Below, one piece after another: positions 35,528 to 45,227 of a stretch of DNA of 64,000 nt (position 1 is its first letter; each line of letters starts with the position of its first letter). This DNA comes from Microlunatus kandeliicorticis. Its GTDB lineage: Bacteria > Actinomycetota > Actinomycetes > Propionibacteriales > Propionibacteriaceae. The stretch lies in NCBI RefSeq assembly GCF_014137855.1, contig NZ_JACGWT010000004.1, positions 124,001 to 188,000 on the forward strand. Reading direction: 5' to 3'. A model generated the notes under the pieces. It was not told the DNA's origin and ran no database searches. It was given only the letters and a program-made list of their open reading frames with translations. A program made the position numbers and the translations under genes.

Positions 35528-38500
35528 TGCTGACCTCCCTCGTCGGCCGCGCGGGACCGGTCGTGCGCGACCGTCCCCGCCGGCGACCGCGCGATCACCG
35601 ACCGGGCCGCGTCGAGGAACACCTCGGCGTAGGCCGGGCCGGTGCCGAGGTCGCCCAGGTAGTAGCTCCGCATCGCCTCCCGGTCGGCGGCCCGCGGGTC
35701 CGTCCCGACCGGGTGGTCGAGCAGCTCGTCGAGCACCGCCTCGAGGTCGGCCAGGTGCTCGTCGATCACCGCCCCGGCCGCCGCGGCCGGGGCCTCGGTG
35801 AGCAGCTGCTCGCGGGTGCGGCCCACCGCCACCACGGCGTACGGCTTGCCCGACTGCAGGTAGTCCGAGATCACCGCCGAGACGTCGGTGATCATCGCGT
35901 CGGACAGGTTGAAGCAGTCCTCGACCGACAGCGCGGTCTCGGCGTCGGAGCCGAACCGGTGCGGACGTCCGGTGGCGGCCCGGTCGGCGGTCAGCTGCTG
36001 CTCGATCGCGGTGATCATGGCCCGCGGCTCGTCGTAGCGCCGGTTGAACGGGTGCGGGCGGAAGACCACGGTCGCGCCGCGGGCCAGCAGCGCCTCGACG
36101 ATCCGCGCCCCCTGCGGCAGCGAGTAGAGCCGACTGTCGGCGTACGGGCCCTGCCAGGTCGGCGCGTACAGCACGACCGGCGGGCCGTCGTGCGGACGGC
36201 CGGGCTCGATCGCCGCGACCTGCGGTCGCCCGGTGATCACGAACTTCTCGGCCGGGATCCGGACGCCGTGCCGGGCGTACCGGTCGACCCCAGCCTGCCC
36301 GGCAGCGAAGATCAGGTCGTAGATCGCGTGCACCGGGTTGTAGCAGGCGGGCTTCTCGGAGTCACCGTGGTTGAGCCAGACGTGGGTGAGCTCGCGGCGC
36401 TCGACCAGGTGGGTGTTGCGGACCGCGTTGTTGACGTAGAACGCCGTGGTCAGCGACGGGACCATGATCGTCTCGACGCTGCCGAACGTCTCGCGCAGCA
36501 GCACCGGCACCTCCGGCGCGCCGGGTCCGCGGGCCGCGAGCATCCGGCCGAGCTCGTCGAGCACCGGTGCGGTCCGGCAGACGATCAGGTAGGGCTCTCC
36601 GATCCGGTCGAACCACGGCAGCCACATGCCGAGCTGGTAGCCGACGCCGACGCCGGAGCCGAAGTAGACGCAGAACCGCGGGCCCCGGTCGGCCAGCACG
36701 GCCGGCAACGCGGCCTCGGCGGCCACCGCCCGGCGGGCCCGTCGGGTGGCCGCCAGCGCCAGCAGGGCCGCGGCCACCGCCGCCGCCGCGGCCGGCAGCA
36801 GCACCACCGGGGTGAGCGCGGCCGGCATCACCGCGACCAGCAGTCCGGCCACCGCGAGCGCGGCCAGACCGACCAGGGGCGTGGTCAGCTGCCGGCGGCG
36901 GTCGATCTCGGGCACCCGGAGCTCGGGCAGCCCGAGCGCGCGGACGCCGGGCGCCCCGAGCAGAGCCACCGCCCCGGTCTCCACGGTCACGGCGGGCAGC
37001 AGCAGGACCAGCAGCAGTCCGGCGGTCACCACCGCCGCCGGGGCCCCGCTGCCGATCAGCGCGGCGGCGACCGTCAGGGCCAGCGCGGCCCGCGGCGCGT
37101 CGAGGACGGTCAGCCGGTCGGTCGGGCGGTCCGGGCCCCCCTCGGTCCGGTCGGCGAGCGCGGCGGCGAGCGGCGGCAGCAGACCGGAGGCGGTCAGGGC
37201 CACGGTCAGCACGGCGGCCACCACCGACACGGTCCAAGCGGCACCGGCCGCACCGCCGGTGCCGCCGGCGCCGTCGGCTGGACCGGCCAGCAGCCCGGCG
37301 AGCAGCCCGGCCACGAGCGCGGTGATCCCGGTCAGCAGCCCGGCCATGGTGCGGGCCAGCACCACCAGGTGACGCCGGACGGTGTCGCGGCCGAGCCGGA
37401 TCGACCCGTCGTCGGATTCGGCCACCTCCTGGCTGCGGTCACCGGGGGTGTCGAGCACGGCCAGCACCGCGTCGACGAAGGTCTGGGCGTACCGCGGGCC
37501 CGGCGCAGGCGCGCCGTCGGGTCCGGTGGCCGCCTCCCCCAGGTAGTCGGTCCGCAGCGCGGTCCGGGCCGGGGCCAGCGGGTCGGGGCCGAGCATCGCG
37601 CCGAGGGCCGCGCCCAGCTGTTCCAGACCGGCGTCCACCCGGTAGGCGGCGCGGGCGATCGGGTAGGCCGCCACGAACGGGTCGACCGGCTGCTGCGGGT
37701 CAGCGCCGGGGTCGACCCCGGGCGGCCCGCCGTGGTGATCGGGGGCGACCTCGGTCAGCGTCCGCGGGGCGATCATCGCGAACGGCTTGCCCGAGAACAG
37801 GTAGTCCGACACCACGCTCGAGACGTCGGAGACCATCGCGTCGGAGACGTTCATGCAGTCGAGCGCGGTCCGCTCGGTCTCGGCCGCTGCCCCCCACAGG
37901 TGGGCGCGGCCGGTGCGGTCGGCGTCGGCGGCCAGCAGCCGGTGGATCCGGGCGACGGTCGCGGCGTCCTCGGCGAAGTCGTAGCTGAACGGGTGCGGCC
38001 GGAAGACCACCGTCGCGCCGCGGGCCAGCAGCGCCTCGACGACCGCCTCACCCCGGTCGAGCGAGGACAGCGCCGTCTCGCTGACGTGCCCGCGCCAGGT
38101 CGGCGCGTAGAGCACCACCGGGACCAGCAGCCCGGCGTCCTCCGGTCCGGGGGCCGGACGGCGCGGCGGCTCCACCGCCTCGACCTGCGGTCGGCCCACC
38201 ACCCGTAACTTGTCCGGGTCGATCCGGACCCCGTGCTCGGCGTAGCGCCGGATCGCCGCCGGCCCGGCGGCGAAGACCAGGTCGAACATCGCGTGCGTCG
38301 GGTTGTACGACGGGGGCTTGTCGGAGTCACCGTGGCCAAGGTAGACGTGCCGCAGGTGCCGATAGCGGGTCAGCGCCCCGTTCCCGGAGGACGCGTTGAC
38401 GTAGAACGCCGCCCGCAGCGACGGGACCAGGGCGGCCTCGAGGTCGGCGGTGGTCCGGCAGCACACCACCGGGACGCCTTCGAGGGCCGGCAGCGCGGCC

Positions 38501-39378
38501 AGCGCCTCGGCCGGGAGGGCGTCGCGGGTGATGACCGCGAACCGCCGACCGGTGCGGCGCAGATAGGGCAGCCACATCGTCACCTGGTAGGAGGCGTCGT
38601 CGGGCCGGGCGGTGAACACCACGAACTCAGGCGCCCAGGCGGCCAGCGCCGCCGGCGTCCGGCGGAGCGCGACCGCACCGGCCCGGCGGCGGGCGCGGGC
38701 CTGCAGCACCACCAGCACCGCCGGGGACTCGGCCACCACCGCGAGCACCAGCCAGCTCCAGCCCGGAGCGCTCGCGAGGGCCAGCAGGGCCCCCAGCACG
38801 GTCGCGGTGGCCGAGGCGAGCCCGACGAACGGCACCAGCCTGCTGGCCGGCGGCGGTCCGTCGACCCCCGGCAGTCCATGGACGAACGGGACCGGCAGCC
38901 GCAGCAGCCGCAGCACGAACGACTCCGCGGCGATCGCCGCGGTCAGCACCAGCGCGGCCAGACCGGCCCAGGCCAGGATGCTGATGGCGTCGGTCGGGGC
39001 GTCGGTCGGGGCGGTGCCGGCGTCCACCGCCCAGCCGCAGAGCACCACCAGCACGGTGGCGCTGCGCAGCAGCGTGCCCCGGGCCAGCGGCGACACCCCG
39101 AGCGGGTCGGTGCCCGATCCGCGGCGGACCTCGGCCCGCCAGCGCAGCACCAGGGTGACCAGCACGACGACGGCGACGGCGGTCAGCACCACCAGCGCCG
39201 CGCGGCCCGGGAGCCCCGCGGCCGCGGTGCCGCGACCGGACCGTGCCGCACCGAGCACCAGCGCCGCGACCAGCGCGAGCAGCGCCGCCACCAGCAGGTC
39301 GAGACCGAGGTCGCGGACGGCCGCCGGACGTGCGGCCGCCGACCCCGGGAGACGGGCGGGCTCGGCACGACTGGGCAC
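35524..39378 (-). CDS. Giant tandem-duplicated membrane TagF-like transferase
   Basis: A 1284-residue protein built from two copies of the membrane-plus-transferase unit. Helices occupy ~20-240 and ~640-860; transferase domains follow at ~250-620 and ~870-1270. Each has the PxFVVF/CVYF-start, HGDSDK/HGDSEK (near residues 347 and 1003), VVFRPHPF (near 461 and 1108) and SDAM(V/I)(S/T)DVS-x-V-x-SDYL-x-SGKP(F/Y)A. Both sets of catalytic His are intact, so both halves may be active. Classical TagF has one soluble domain with WHGTP; here HGDSD/EK replaces it. GTG start, TAGGGT 6 nt upstream. The gene is co-transcribed with the 532-residue paralogue. Confidence 0.85.
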   Translation of the reverse strand: MPSRAEPARLPGSAAARPAAVRDLGLDLLVAALLALVAALVLGAARSGRGTAAAGLPGRAALVVLTAVAVVVLVTLVLRWRAEVRRGSGTDPLGVSPLARGTLLRSATVLVVLCGWAVDAGTAPTDAPTDAISILAWAGLAALVLTAAIAAESFVLRLLRLPVPFVHGLPGVDGPPPASRLVPFVGLASATATVLGALLALASAPGWSWLVLAVVAESPAVLVVLQARARRRAGAVALRRTPAALAAWAPEFVVFTARPDDASYQVTMWLPYLRRTGRRFAVITRDALPAEALAALPALEGVPVVCCRTTADLEAALVPSLRAAFYVNASSGNGALTRYRHLRHVYLGHGDSDKPPSYNPTHAMFDLVFAAGPAAIRRYAEHGVRIDPDKLRVVGRPQVEAVEPPRRPAPGPEDAGLLVPVVLYAPTWRGHVSETALSSLDRGEAVVEALLARGATVVFRPHPFSYDFAEDAATVARIHRLLAADADRTGRAHLWGAAAETERTALDCMNVSDAMVSDVSSVVSDYLFSGKPFAMIAPRTLTEVAPDHHGGPPGVDPGADPQQPVDPFVAAYPIARAAYRVDAGLEQLGAALGAMLGPDPLAPARTALRTDYLGEAATGPDGAPAPGPRYAQTFVDAVLAVLDTPGDRSQEVAESDDGSIRLGRDTVRRHLVVLARTMAGLLTGITALVAGLLAGLLAGPADGAGGTGGAAGAAWTVSVVAAVLTVALTASGLLPPLAAALADRTEGGPDRPTDRLTVLDAPRAALALTVAAALIGSGAPAAVVTAGLLLVLLLPAVTVETGAVALLGAPGVRALGLPELRVPEIDRRRQLTTPLVGLAALAVAGLLVAVMPAALTPVVLLPAAAAAVAAALLALAATRRARRAVAAEAALPAVLADRGPRFCVYFGSGVGVGYQLGMWLPWFDRIGEPYLIVCRTAPVLDELGRMLAARGPGAPEVPVLLRETFGSVETIMVPSLTTAFYVNNAVRNTHLVERRELTHVWLNHGDSEKPACYNPVHAIYDLIFAAGQAGVDRYARHGVRIPAEKFVITGRPQVAAIEPGRPHDGPPVVLYAPTWQGPYADSRLYSLPQGARIVEALLARGATVVFRPHPFNRRYDEPRAMITAIEQQLTADRAATGRPHRFGSDAETALSVEDCFNLSDAMITDVSAVISDYLQSGKPYAVVAVGRTREQLLTEAPAAAAGAVIDEHLADLEAVLDELLDHPVGTDPRAADREAMRSYYLGDLGTGPAYAEVFLDAARSVIARSPAGTVAHDRSRAADEGGQQ

Positions 39379-39384
39379 GGCGTG

Positions 39385-39390
39385 ACCCTA
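39385..39390 (-). promoter_or_regulatory. TANNNT -10 box of the tandem TagF-like gene
   Basis: TAGGGT on the minus strand, 6 nt before the GTG; it suggests the tandem-TagF operon has its own leaderless promoter, separate from the GT-C gene. Confidence 0.4.
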
Positions 39391-39418
39391 ACGGCCGGCC
39401 CGCGGGCGGGCGGTGATC

Positions 39419-39465
39419 CGGACCGGCCGCGTCACCCCGCGGGAGGATCTGCGCCGGCCGGTCCG
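39419..39465 (-). terminator. Hairpin after the GT-C gene
   Basis: CGGACCGGCCG (39419-39429) pairs with CGGCCGGTCCG (39455-39465), 11 bp with a 25-nt loop, starting 4 nt after the minus-strand GT-C stop. Same arm sequence as the hairpins at 33604 and 53811. Confidence 0.6.
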
Positions 39466-39469
39466 TCGC

Positions 39470-41050
39470 TCAGCGCGGCGACCGCACGACGTAGCGCCCG
39501 GACCGGACCACCACCGGCCAGTCCTCGATCACCTGCCAGCGGGCCGTGGAGAGGTCGCCGCCGCGGCGGAGCCGACTGACCACCGTGACCTCCCCGCTGC
39601 GCAGGTAGCCGAGGACGGCGTCGGCGAAGCGCTGGTTGTCGACCCGCGGGACGTCGCCGCCCGGGTCGAGGTCGTAGGCGTACCCGGTGACGTCGACGAC
39701 CGTCCGACAGCCGCGGTCGAGGTTGCGGCTGAACACGTCGGCCCGGATCAACAGTCCCGGGGTGTCCGCGGTGACGCAGCCGCGGGCCGACCGGAGCGCG
39801 TCCACCACCCGGGTGTCCGGACCGGGTGCGGCGTTCGTCCGCAGCGTGACCCCGGTCCAGCCCACCGCGCCGACCAGGACCAGCGCGAACACCGCGGTCG
39901 CCGCCCGGGCGACCGACCGGCGCCTCCGGCCCGTTCCCGGTCGCGGCCGGAGCACGCCGAGCGCCGCGCCCAGGCTCACGGCCAGCGGCACCCCGAGCAC
40001 CCCGGCGTAGTGCGGGTAGAAGGACGGGGCGGCGACCAGCAGCACCCCGAAGACGGCCGCGAGCACGGGAGCGACGCGATAGCGCGGGTCGCGCGCCGCC
40101 AGCACCAGCACCACCAGCGCGACCAGACCGGCCCCGCCGACCAGCCACCCGGCGGACGGCCCGTCGACCAGCCGGGCCGGCATCCCGAGCGAGACCCCGA
40201 GCCGTTCGAACGGTTGGCCGCGGTCGGCCGGGCGGCCCAGCTGGTCGCTGACCACCATCCGCCACATCGCGGCCGGCGCGGCCAGCAGGAACGGCAGGCC
40301 GCAGGCCGCCCCGCCGACGGCCGCCCCGAGCAGGCACCACGCGCCCGCGTGGCGTCCGGCGCCGGGATCGGCCCCGGCGCCGCGGGCCGCCCGGGCCCGG
40401 AGGACCAGCGAGCCGACCAGCACCAGCACGAAGAGGACGCCCCAGATCTTCACGGCGGTGCAGATCCCCAGACAGACCCCGGCGAGCAGCGCGGTGGCGG
40501 GTCCGGGCAGGCCCGCCCGGCGGTCGGCGGGACGGCCCACCCCGGCCAGCAGGAGGGCGGCGACCACGAAGACGTTGGCCAGTCCCTCGAGCATCGTCGT
40601 CCACTCCGAGACGACGGACGGCCAGTAGACGGCGTAGAAGGCGCCGCCGGCCAGGGCCGCCGGCGTGCCGGCGCGCCGGAGCAGCAGGCAGACCCCCGCG
40701 GCGATCAGGGCGCCGAGCAGCATCCAGGTCAGCCGGGCCCAGACGAACGCCTCGCGGTCGCCGACCGCCTGGGCGAGCCACCCGAACGGGCTGAGCGCGA
40801 GCACGATCCCCGGCGGCTGCAGGAACAGCAGGTCGCGGTAGGGCAGCCGACCCTGGACCAGGGCCAGCGCGGCACCGAAGTGGACGCCGTCGTCGTAGGC
40901 GTAGACGCCGGTCAGCCCGCCGGGGCCGCGGAGCACCGGGACGAGCCGCACCAGGAACGCCAGCACCCCGACGGCCACAGCCGACGCGGCCAGCGCGAGC
41001 CGGCGGGCGGGCGGGGCAGCGGGGCTCACGTCCGGCCGGGTGCTGTCCAC
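39470..41050 (-). CDS. GT-C membrane glycosyltransferase (GT39/GT87-like)
   Basis: A 526-residue polytopic protein with about eleven helices, a first extracytoplasmic loop with YAYDDGVHFGAALALVQGRLPYRDLLFLQPPG (the acidic pair typical of lipid-phosphosugar-dependent GT-C enzymes), and a C-terminal soluble domain of ~120 residues outside (DTRVVDALRSARGCVTADTPG). It probably transfers a sugar from polyprenyl phosphate to an extracytoplasmic acceptor. Position between the two TagF groups suggests decoration of the same wall polymer; the Ppm product mannosyl-phosphoprenol is one possible donor. GTG start with TAGGGT 6 nt upstream. Confidence 0.8.
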   Translation of the reverse strand: MDSTRPDVSPAAPPARRLALAASAVAVGVLAFLVRLVPVLRGPGGLTGVYAYDDGVHFGAALALVQGRLPYRDLLFLQPPGIVLALSPFGWLAQAVGDREAFVWARLTWMLLGALIAAGVCLLLRRAGTPAALAGGAFYAVYWPSVVSEWTTMLEGLANVFVVAALLLAGVGRPADRRAGLPGPATALLAGVCLGICTAVKIWGVLFVLVLVGSLVLRARAARGAGADPGAGRHAGAWCLLGAAVGGAACGLPFLLAAPAAMWRMVVSDQLGRPADRGQPFERLGVSLGMPARLVDGPSAGWLVGGAGLVALVVLVLAARDPRYRVAPVLAAVFGVLLVAAPSFYPHYAGVLGVPLAVSLGAALGVLRPRPGTGRRRRSVARAATAVFALVLVGAVGWTGVTLRTNAAPGPDTRVVDALRSARGCVTADTPGLLIRADVFSRNLDRGCRTVVDVTGYAYDLDPGGDVPRVDNQRFADAVLGYLRSGEVTVVSRLRRGGDLSTARWQVIEDWPVVVRSGRYVVRSPR

Positions 41051-41056
41051 CGCGGA

Positions 41057-41062
41057 ACCCTA
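41057..41062 (-). promoter_or_regulatory. TANNNT -10 box of the GT-C gene
   Basis: TAGGGT on the minus strand, 6 nt before the GTG at 41050. Confidence 0.4.
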
Positions 41063-41140
41063 AGCGGAGGACGCGGCCGAGTCCCAGGACCGTTCCACCG
41101 CCGGGGCTCAGCGAGCGTCCGAGGGCCGGGCCTGGCCACC

Positions 41141-41186
41141 GGCGGAGCCGGGACGAACGATGAGGCGGAGCCGGGACGAACCATGA
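41141..41186. repeat. 23-bp tandem duplication in a divergent promoter region
   Basis: Two adjacent 23-bp copies (41141-41163, 41164-41186), GGCGGAGCCGGGACGAAC then GATGA or CATGA, differ at one base. They lie between the divergent GT-C and GT2-TagF genes and could be a doubled regulator site. Confidence 0.65.
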
Positions 41187-41238
41187 GAGGAAGGCCAGCC
41201 CGGCTCGGCAGGCGCCGACCCGACCGCGCTCCCGTGGA

Positions 41239-41244
41239 TATGCT
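41239..41244 (+). promoter_or_regulatory. Candidate -10 of the first GT2-TagF gene
   Basis: TATGCT fits TANNNT and stands in a locally AT-richer stretch, ~75 nt before the TTG start, giving a leader of ~68 nt. No clear -35. Confidence 0.25.
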
Positions 41245-41318
41245 CGAACGGCTTTCCGGCGCTGCAGCGCCGACCTCCCCGGACCCGGGGCGACCGGATC
41301 GAGACGAAGGGACGGCGG

Positions 41319-44300
41319 TTGACCGACTCCGAGCCGACCACTCCGGCACCAGGCAGCGCGGCGCCGACCCCGACCCGGACGCCCACACCGGCACCGGCTC
41401 CGGGGCGGGAACCGAGCGGCCGAGGCGGGGCCGGCCGCGCCCGACCGGCCGCCGGTCTCGCCCGGCAGCCGGTGGTCCGCTCCGTGCTCGCCCGGGTCCG
41501 CCGGATCAGCCGGCACCCGCGGGCCCGCACGCTGGCCGGGCTGGTCGACCGCGGGCTGGTCCGGGTGGCCGGCCGCCCGGTGCTGCTGCCCGCTCCCAAG
41601 GTCAGCGTGATCGTCCCCATCTATAACGTCGAGGCCTACCTCGACGAGTGCCTGCACAGCATCCGCGCCCAGACCGAGACCGACCTGGAGATCGTGGTCG
41701 TCGACGACGGCTCCCCCGACGGCTCGCTGGCCATCGCCCAGCGGCACGCGCGGCAGGACCCGCGCGTGGTGATCGTCCGCCAGGCCAACGCCGGTCTCGG
41801 CGCGGCCCGCAACACCGGCGTCCGCCGGGCCCGCGGACGGTTCCTGACCTTCGTCGACTCCGACGACCTACTGCCGCCGCAGGCGCTGCGCCAGCTGCTC
41901 GGCCGGGCCCGCGGCCAGCAGCTGGTGGTGGGTGCCCTGCTCCGTTTCGACGAGAGGTCGCGCTGGACCCCGCGCTGGGTGCACGTGCTGCACGCCCGTG
42001 AGCTCCGGGGCATCACCATCGCCGACCACCCGGCCCTGGTCCGCAACAACTACTCGGTCGGCAAGCTGTTCCGGCGCAGCTGGTGGCTCGAGCAGGACCG
42101 CTGGTTCCGCGAGGGCGTCGCCTACGAAGACCAGCCGCTGATCACCGAGCTGTACGGGCTGGCCGACGCGCTCGCCGTCGTCCCCGAGGTGGTCTACGAG
42201 TACCGCCGCCGCGAGGACGGCAGCTCGATCAGTCAGCAGACCGCCACCCTGGCCGACCTCGAGGCCCGGGTGGACGCCTGGCACGCCAGCTGGCAGTCGC
42301 TGCGCCGCTCGGTCCCGGAGGTGGTCTTCCACGCCTGGCTGGTGACGCTGTTCGACGTCCACTTCCACTGGTACCTGGAGAGCCCGAGCATCGTCGACCC
42401 GGCGTACTGGTCGCGGCTGCGCGAGGCGGTGGTCGAGCTCAGCGACGACGCCGGGCCGGGCGTCTGGCGCGAGACCATGCCGCACCGCCGGGTGCTGATC
42501 GAGTTCGCCCGGCGCGACCGGCCGGACCTGATCCAGGCCTGGGGCGAGCAGGCCGGGAACAAGCTCTGGATGTTCCCCAGCCGCGTGGTCGAGGACGGGG
42601 TGCTGCTCGACCTGCCGTTCCGGGGCGACCCGGGGCTCGGGCTGCCCGACTCGCTCTTCACGCTGCACCGCAGCCAGCTCCGGCTGACCCAGAGCCTGCA
42701 CCAGCTCTCCTGGTCGGCGCCCGACGGCGCCCCGTCCCGCGGGACGGCGGGCCCCGACCCGGCGGCGGAGGCGGTGCTCCGGCTGCGCGGCTGGGCCGGG
42801 ATCCGTTACGTCGACACCACCGAGCACCCGGTGGCGGTCGAGGTCGCGCTGGTGCACCGGCGCACCGGCGCCGAGCTGCGGGTCGCCGACGACCCGTCGC
42901 GCCCGGGCCACGAACGCCCGGTGCAGCCGCCGCCCAACGACGACCGCAGCGCCGGCTACCTGGGGGCGGGCTACGACGTCGAGCTGCCGGTCGGCCGCTG
43001 GCTCTCGGGCCTCGACGTGAAGGACCGGGACGCCTTCGACCTCGTGCTCACCGTGCGCGCGGCCGGCTTCGAGGTGACCGAGCCGGTCAGCGAGGTCAGC
43101 AAGCGGGCCGGCGCCGCGGCGCTCGTCGCCGGGCCGGCGCCCCGCGGCGTGCTGAGCGCCGAGCTGGTCGAGCACGTCGCCCTCACCCTCGGCTACGAGC
43201 GGCTGCCGGTCGAGATCGACGACGTGGACGTCACCGGCCGGACCGTGTCCGGGCGCGTCCGCAGCCTCGGCAAGCTCGGACCCGACGACCTCGAGGCGGT
43301 GCTGGCCACCCCGACCGGGCCGGCGGCGATCGGCGTCGGCCCGGTCCGCGCCGCGCTCGACGCCGGGGAAGACGGGTCCCGGTTCACCCTGACCCTGCCC
43401 GAGGCGCCCACCCCGGCCGGCCTGACCGGCTGGCGGATCCGGGTGCTCGACCGCAAGGGACGCCGGCTGCACGCCCGCCACCTCGCCCCGGAGACCACCG
43501 AGACGACGGCCGTCGGCGTCCGCGGGACGCTGGCCGCCGCCCCCACCCGGTGGGGTCGGTTCGGGCTGGTCGAGCGCGTCCCCGGGCTGGTGCTCGAGGC
43601 CGTCGGGACGGCCGGCGCGGAGTCCTTCCCGGTCCGGCTCGGTCTCGACGCCGGGGCCGACCTCGCTGGTCCCGACGCGCTCGACGACGTAGTCGCCTTC
43701 CTGGCCAACAGCAAGGGTCGCGGCGCCGCCGTCCCGCTGGTCCGCGACGCCCGGGGATGGACCGCCGAGGTCCCCCTGCACCGCCGGAGCTGGCGGTTCG
43801 GTGACCTCGCGCTGCCGTCGAGCACCTACCAGCTGGCGGCCGAGCACGCCGATGGCACCCGCGTCCCGGTCCGGGTCGACCCCGGCCTGCGGACCGGGAT
43901 GCCGCTGCCGGTCCGCTCCGCCGAGCCCGGCGCCGAGGAGCCCGACGTCGAGGCGGCGCTCACCCCGGAGGCGACGGTCCCGCTCCCGCGGGTGCGGATC
44001 ACCCAGGCACCGCGGGGCGCACCCGAGGTGAAGATCGAGCGTCCGCTGGCGCCGGCGGAGTCGACCAACCACGCCCAGCGCCGGCTGCTCGAACGCTACG
44101 GACCGGGCCGGGCGACGCAGCCACTGCGCCGGGCCGTGCTGTTCCACTCCTACTTCGGCGAGCAGGCGGTCTGCAACGGCGTCGGGGTGCACCGCGAGCT
44201 GCTCCGCCGCGGCGCCGACCTGGACATCTTCTGGGGCGTCCGCGACGGGTCGGTCGCCGTGCCCGAGGGCGGCATCCCGGTGGTCTGGGGCAGCACCGCC

Positions 44301-45227
44301 TGGTACGAGCTGATCACCACCGCCCGCTACTACCTCGACAACATGTTCCAGCCGCTGTGGCACCACAAGACCCCGGGCCAGGTGCTGATGCAGACCTTCC
44401 ACGGCTACCCGTTCAAGACCATGGGCCTGCCGCTGTGGCGCCAGACCGGGCTGTCGCAGGAACGGATCGACTCCTACGCCCGACGCGCCGCCGAGTGGGA
44501 CTACCTGGTCTCCCCCGCCGGCTACGCGACGCCTCTGCTCCAGCGCGACTTCGGCTACGACGGCGAGGTGCTCGAGGTCGGCTACCCGCGCAACGACGTC
44601 CTCAACTCCGCCGACGCCGGACCGCTGCGCACCGCCGTCCGCTCCTCGCTCGGGCTCGAACCCGGGCAGCGCGCCGTGCTCTACGCACCGACCTTCCGGG
44701 ACTACCTGTCCACCGACGGCCACACCGCGGCCCTGGTCGACTTCCTCGACCTCGACCGGCTGACCGCCGCGCTGCCCGACGTGGTGGTGCTCGTCCGCGG
44801 GCACGCGTTCAACGCCCGGGTGGCGGCCCGGGTCGGCGACCGCGAGCGCGTCGTCGACGTCACCGACTACCCCGAGGTGGCCGACCTGTACCTGGCCGCC
44901 GACGCGGTGATCGCCGACTACTCCTCACTCCGGTTCGACTTCGGGGTCACCGGCAAGCCGATGATCTTCCACGTCCCCGACCTCGACCTGTACGAGGAGA
45001 CCCGCGGCTGGCTGTTCGACTTCGCCGGCAGCGCACCCGGTCCGCTGGTCCGGACCACCGACGAGGTGGTCGAGGCGCTGGCCGACCTGCCGCGGGTGGT
45101 CGAGGAGCACGCCCCGGCCTACGCCGACTTCCGGTCCCGGTTCCTCGAGCTCGAGGACGGGCACGCCTCGGCCCGGCTCGTCGACGCGGTGTTCGTCCCG
45201 CGCGGCGACGCCCCAGCCGCCGACTGA
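41319..45227 (+). CDS. Bifunctional GT2 glycosyltransferase / TagF-type polyol-phosphate polymerase (copy 1)
   Basis: A 1302-residue soluble, probably membrane-associated enzyme. Residues 1-90 are a Pro/Thr- and Arg-rich leader. Residues ~93-330 are a GT2 glycosyltransferase (VSVIVPIYNVEAYLDECL, VVVDDGSPDGS, FVDSDDLL). Residues ~450-930 are poorly defined beta-rich linker domains. Residues ~950-1290 form a TagF/TarL domain: FHSYFGEQAVCNGVGVHREL, QTFHGYPFK near 1025, EVGYPRNDVL, LVRGHAFNARV near 1158 and DYSSLRFDFGVTGKP. It probably builds a glycosylated poly(polyol phosphate). TTG start at 41319 with a GAAGGGACGG ribosome site. Highly similar in layout to the next gene. Confidence 0.88.
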   Translation: MTDSEPTTPAPGSAAPTPTRTPTPAPAPGREPSGRGGAGRARPAAGLARQPVVRSVLARVRRISRHPRARTLAGLVDRGLVRVAGRPVLLPAPKVSVIVPIYNVEAYLDECLHSIRAQTETDLEIVVVDDGSPDGSLAIAQRHARQDPRVVIVRQANAGLGAARNTGVRRARGRFLTFVDSDDLLPPQALRQLLGRARGQQLVVGALLRFDERSRWTPRWVHVLHARELRGITIADHPALVRNNYSVGKLFRRSWWLEQDRWFREGVAYEDQPLITELYGLADALAVVPEVVYEYRRREDGSSISQQTATLADLEARVDAWHASWQSLRRSVPEVVFHAWLVTLFDVHFHWYLESPSIVDPAYWSRLREAVVELSDDAGPGVWRETMPHRRVLIEFARRDRPDLIQAWGEQAGNKLWMFPSRVVEDGVLLDLPFRGDPGLGLPDSLFTLHRSQLRLTQSLHQLSWSAPDGAPSRGTAGPDPAAEAVLRLRGWAGIRYVDTTEHPVAVEVALVHRRTGAELRVADDPSRPGHERPVQPPPNDDRSAGYLGAGYDVELPVGRWLSGLDVKDRDAFDLVLTVRAAGFEVTEPVSEVSKRAGAAALVAGPAPRGVLSAELVEHVALTLGYERLPVEIDDVDVTGRTVSGRVRSLGKLGPDDLEAVLATPTGPAAIGVGPVRAALDAGEDGSRFTLTLPEAPTPAGLTGWRIRVLDRKGRRLHARHLAPETTETTAVGVRGTLAAAPTRWGRFGLVERVPGLVLEAVGTAGAESFPVRLGLDAGADLAGPDALDDVVAFLANSKGRGAAVPLVRDARGWTAEVPLHRRSWRFGDLALPSSTYQLAAEHADGTRVPVRVDPGLRTGMPLPVRSAEPGAEEPDVEAALTPEATVPLPRVRITQAPRGAPEVKIERPLAPAESTNHAQRRLLERYGPGRATQPLRRAVLFHSYFGEQAVCNGVGVHRELLRRGADLDIFWGVRDGSVAVPEGGIPVVWGSTAWYELITTARYYLDNMFQPLWHHKTPGQVLMQTFHGYPFKTMGLPLWRQTGLSQERIDSYARRAAEWDYLVSPAGYATPLLQRDFGYDGEVLEVGYPRNDVLNSADAGPLRTAVRSSLGLEPGQRAVLYAPTFRDYLSTDGHTAALVDFLDLDRLTAALPDVVVLVRGHAFNARVAARVGDRERVVDVTDYPEVADLYLAADAVIADYSSLRFDFGVTGKPMIFHVPDLDLYEETRGWLFDFAGSAPGPLVRTTDEVVEALADLPRVVEEHAPAYADFRSRFLELEDGHASARLVDAVFVPRGDAPAAD

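Noticed and set aside
39432-41747. 771-codon minus-strand frame overlapping the GT-C gene and the start of GT2-TagF
   Set aside because: Low-complexity Arg/Gly/Pro sequence in a shadow frame; the GT-C frame shows clear helices and motifs instead.
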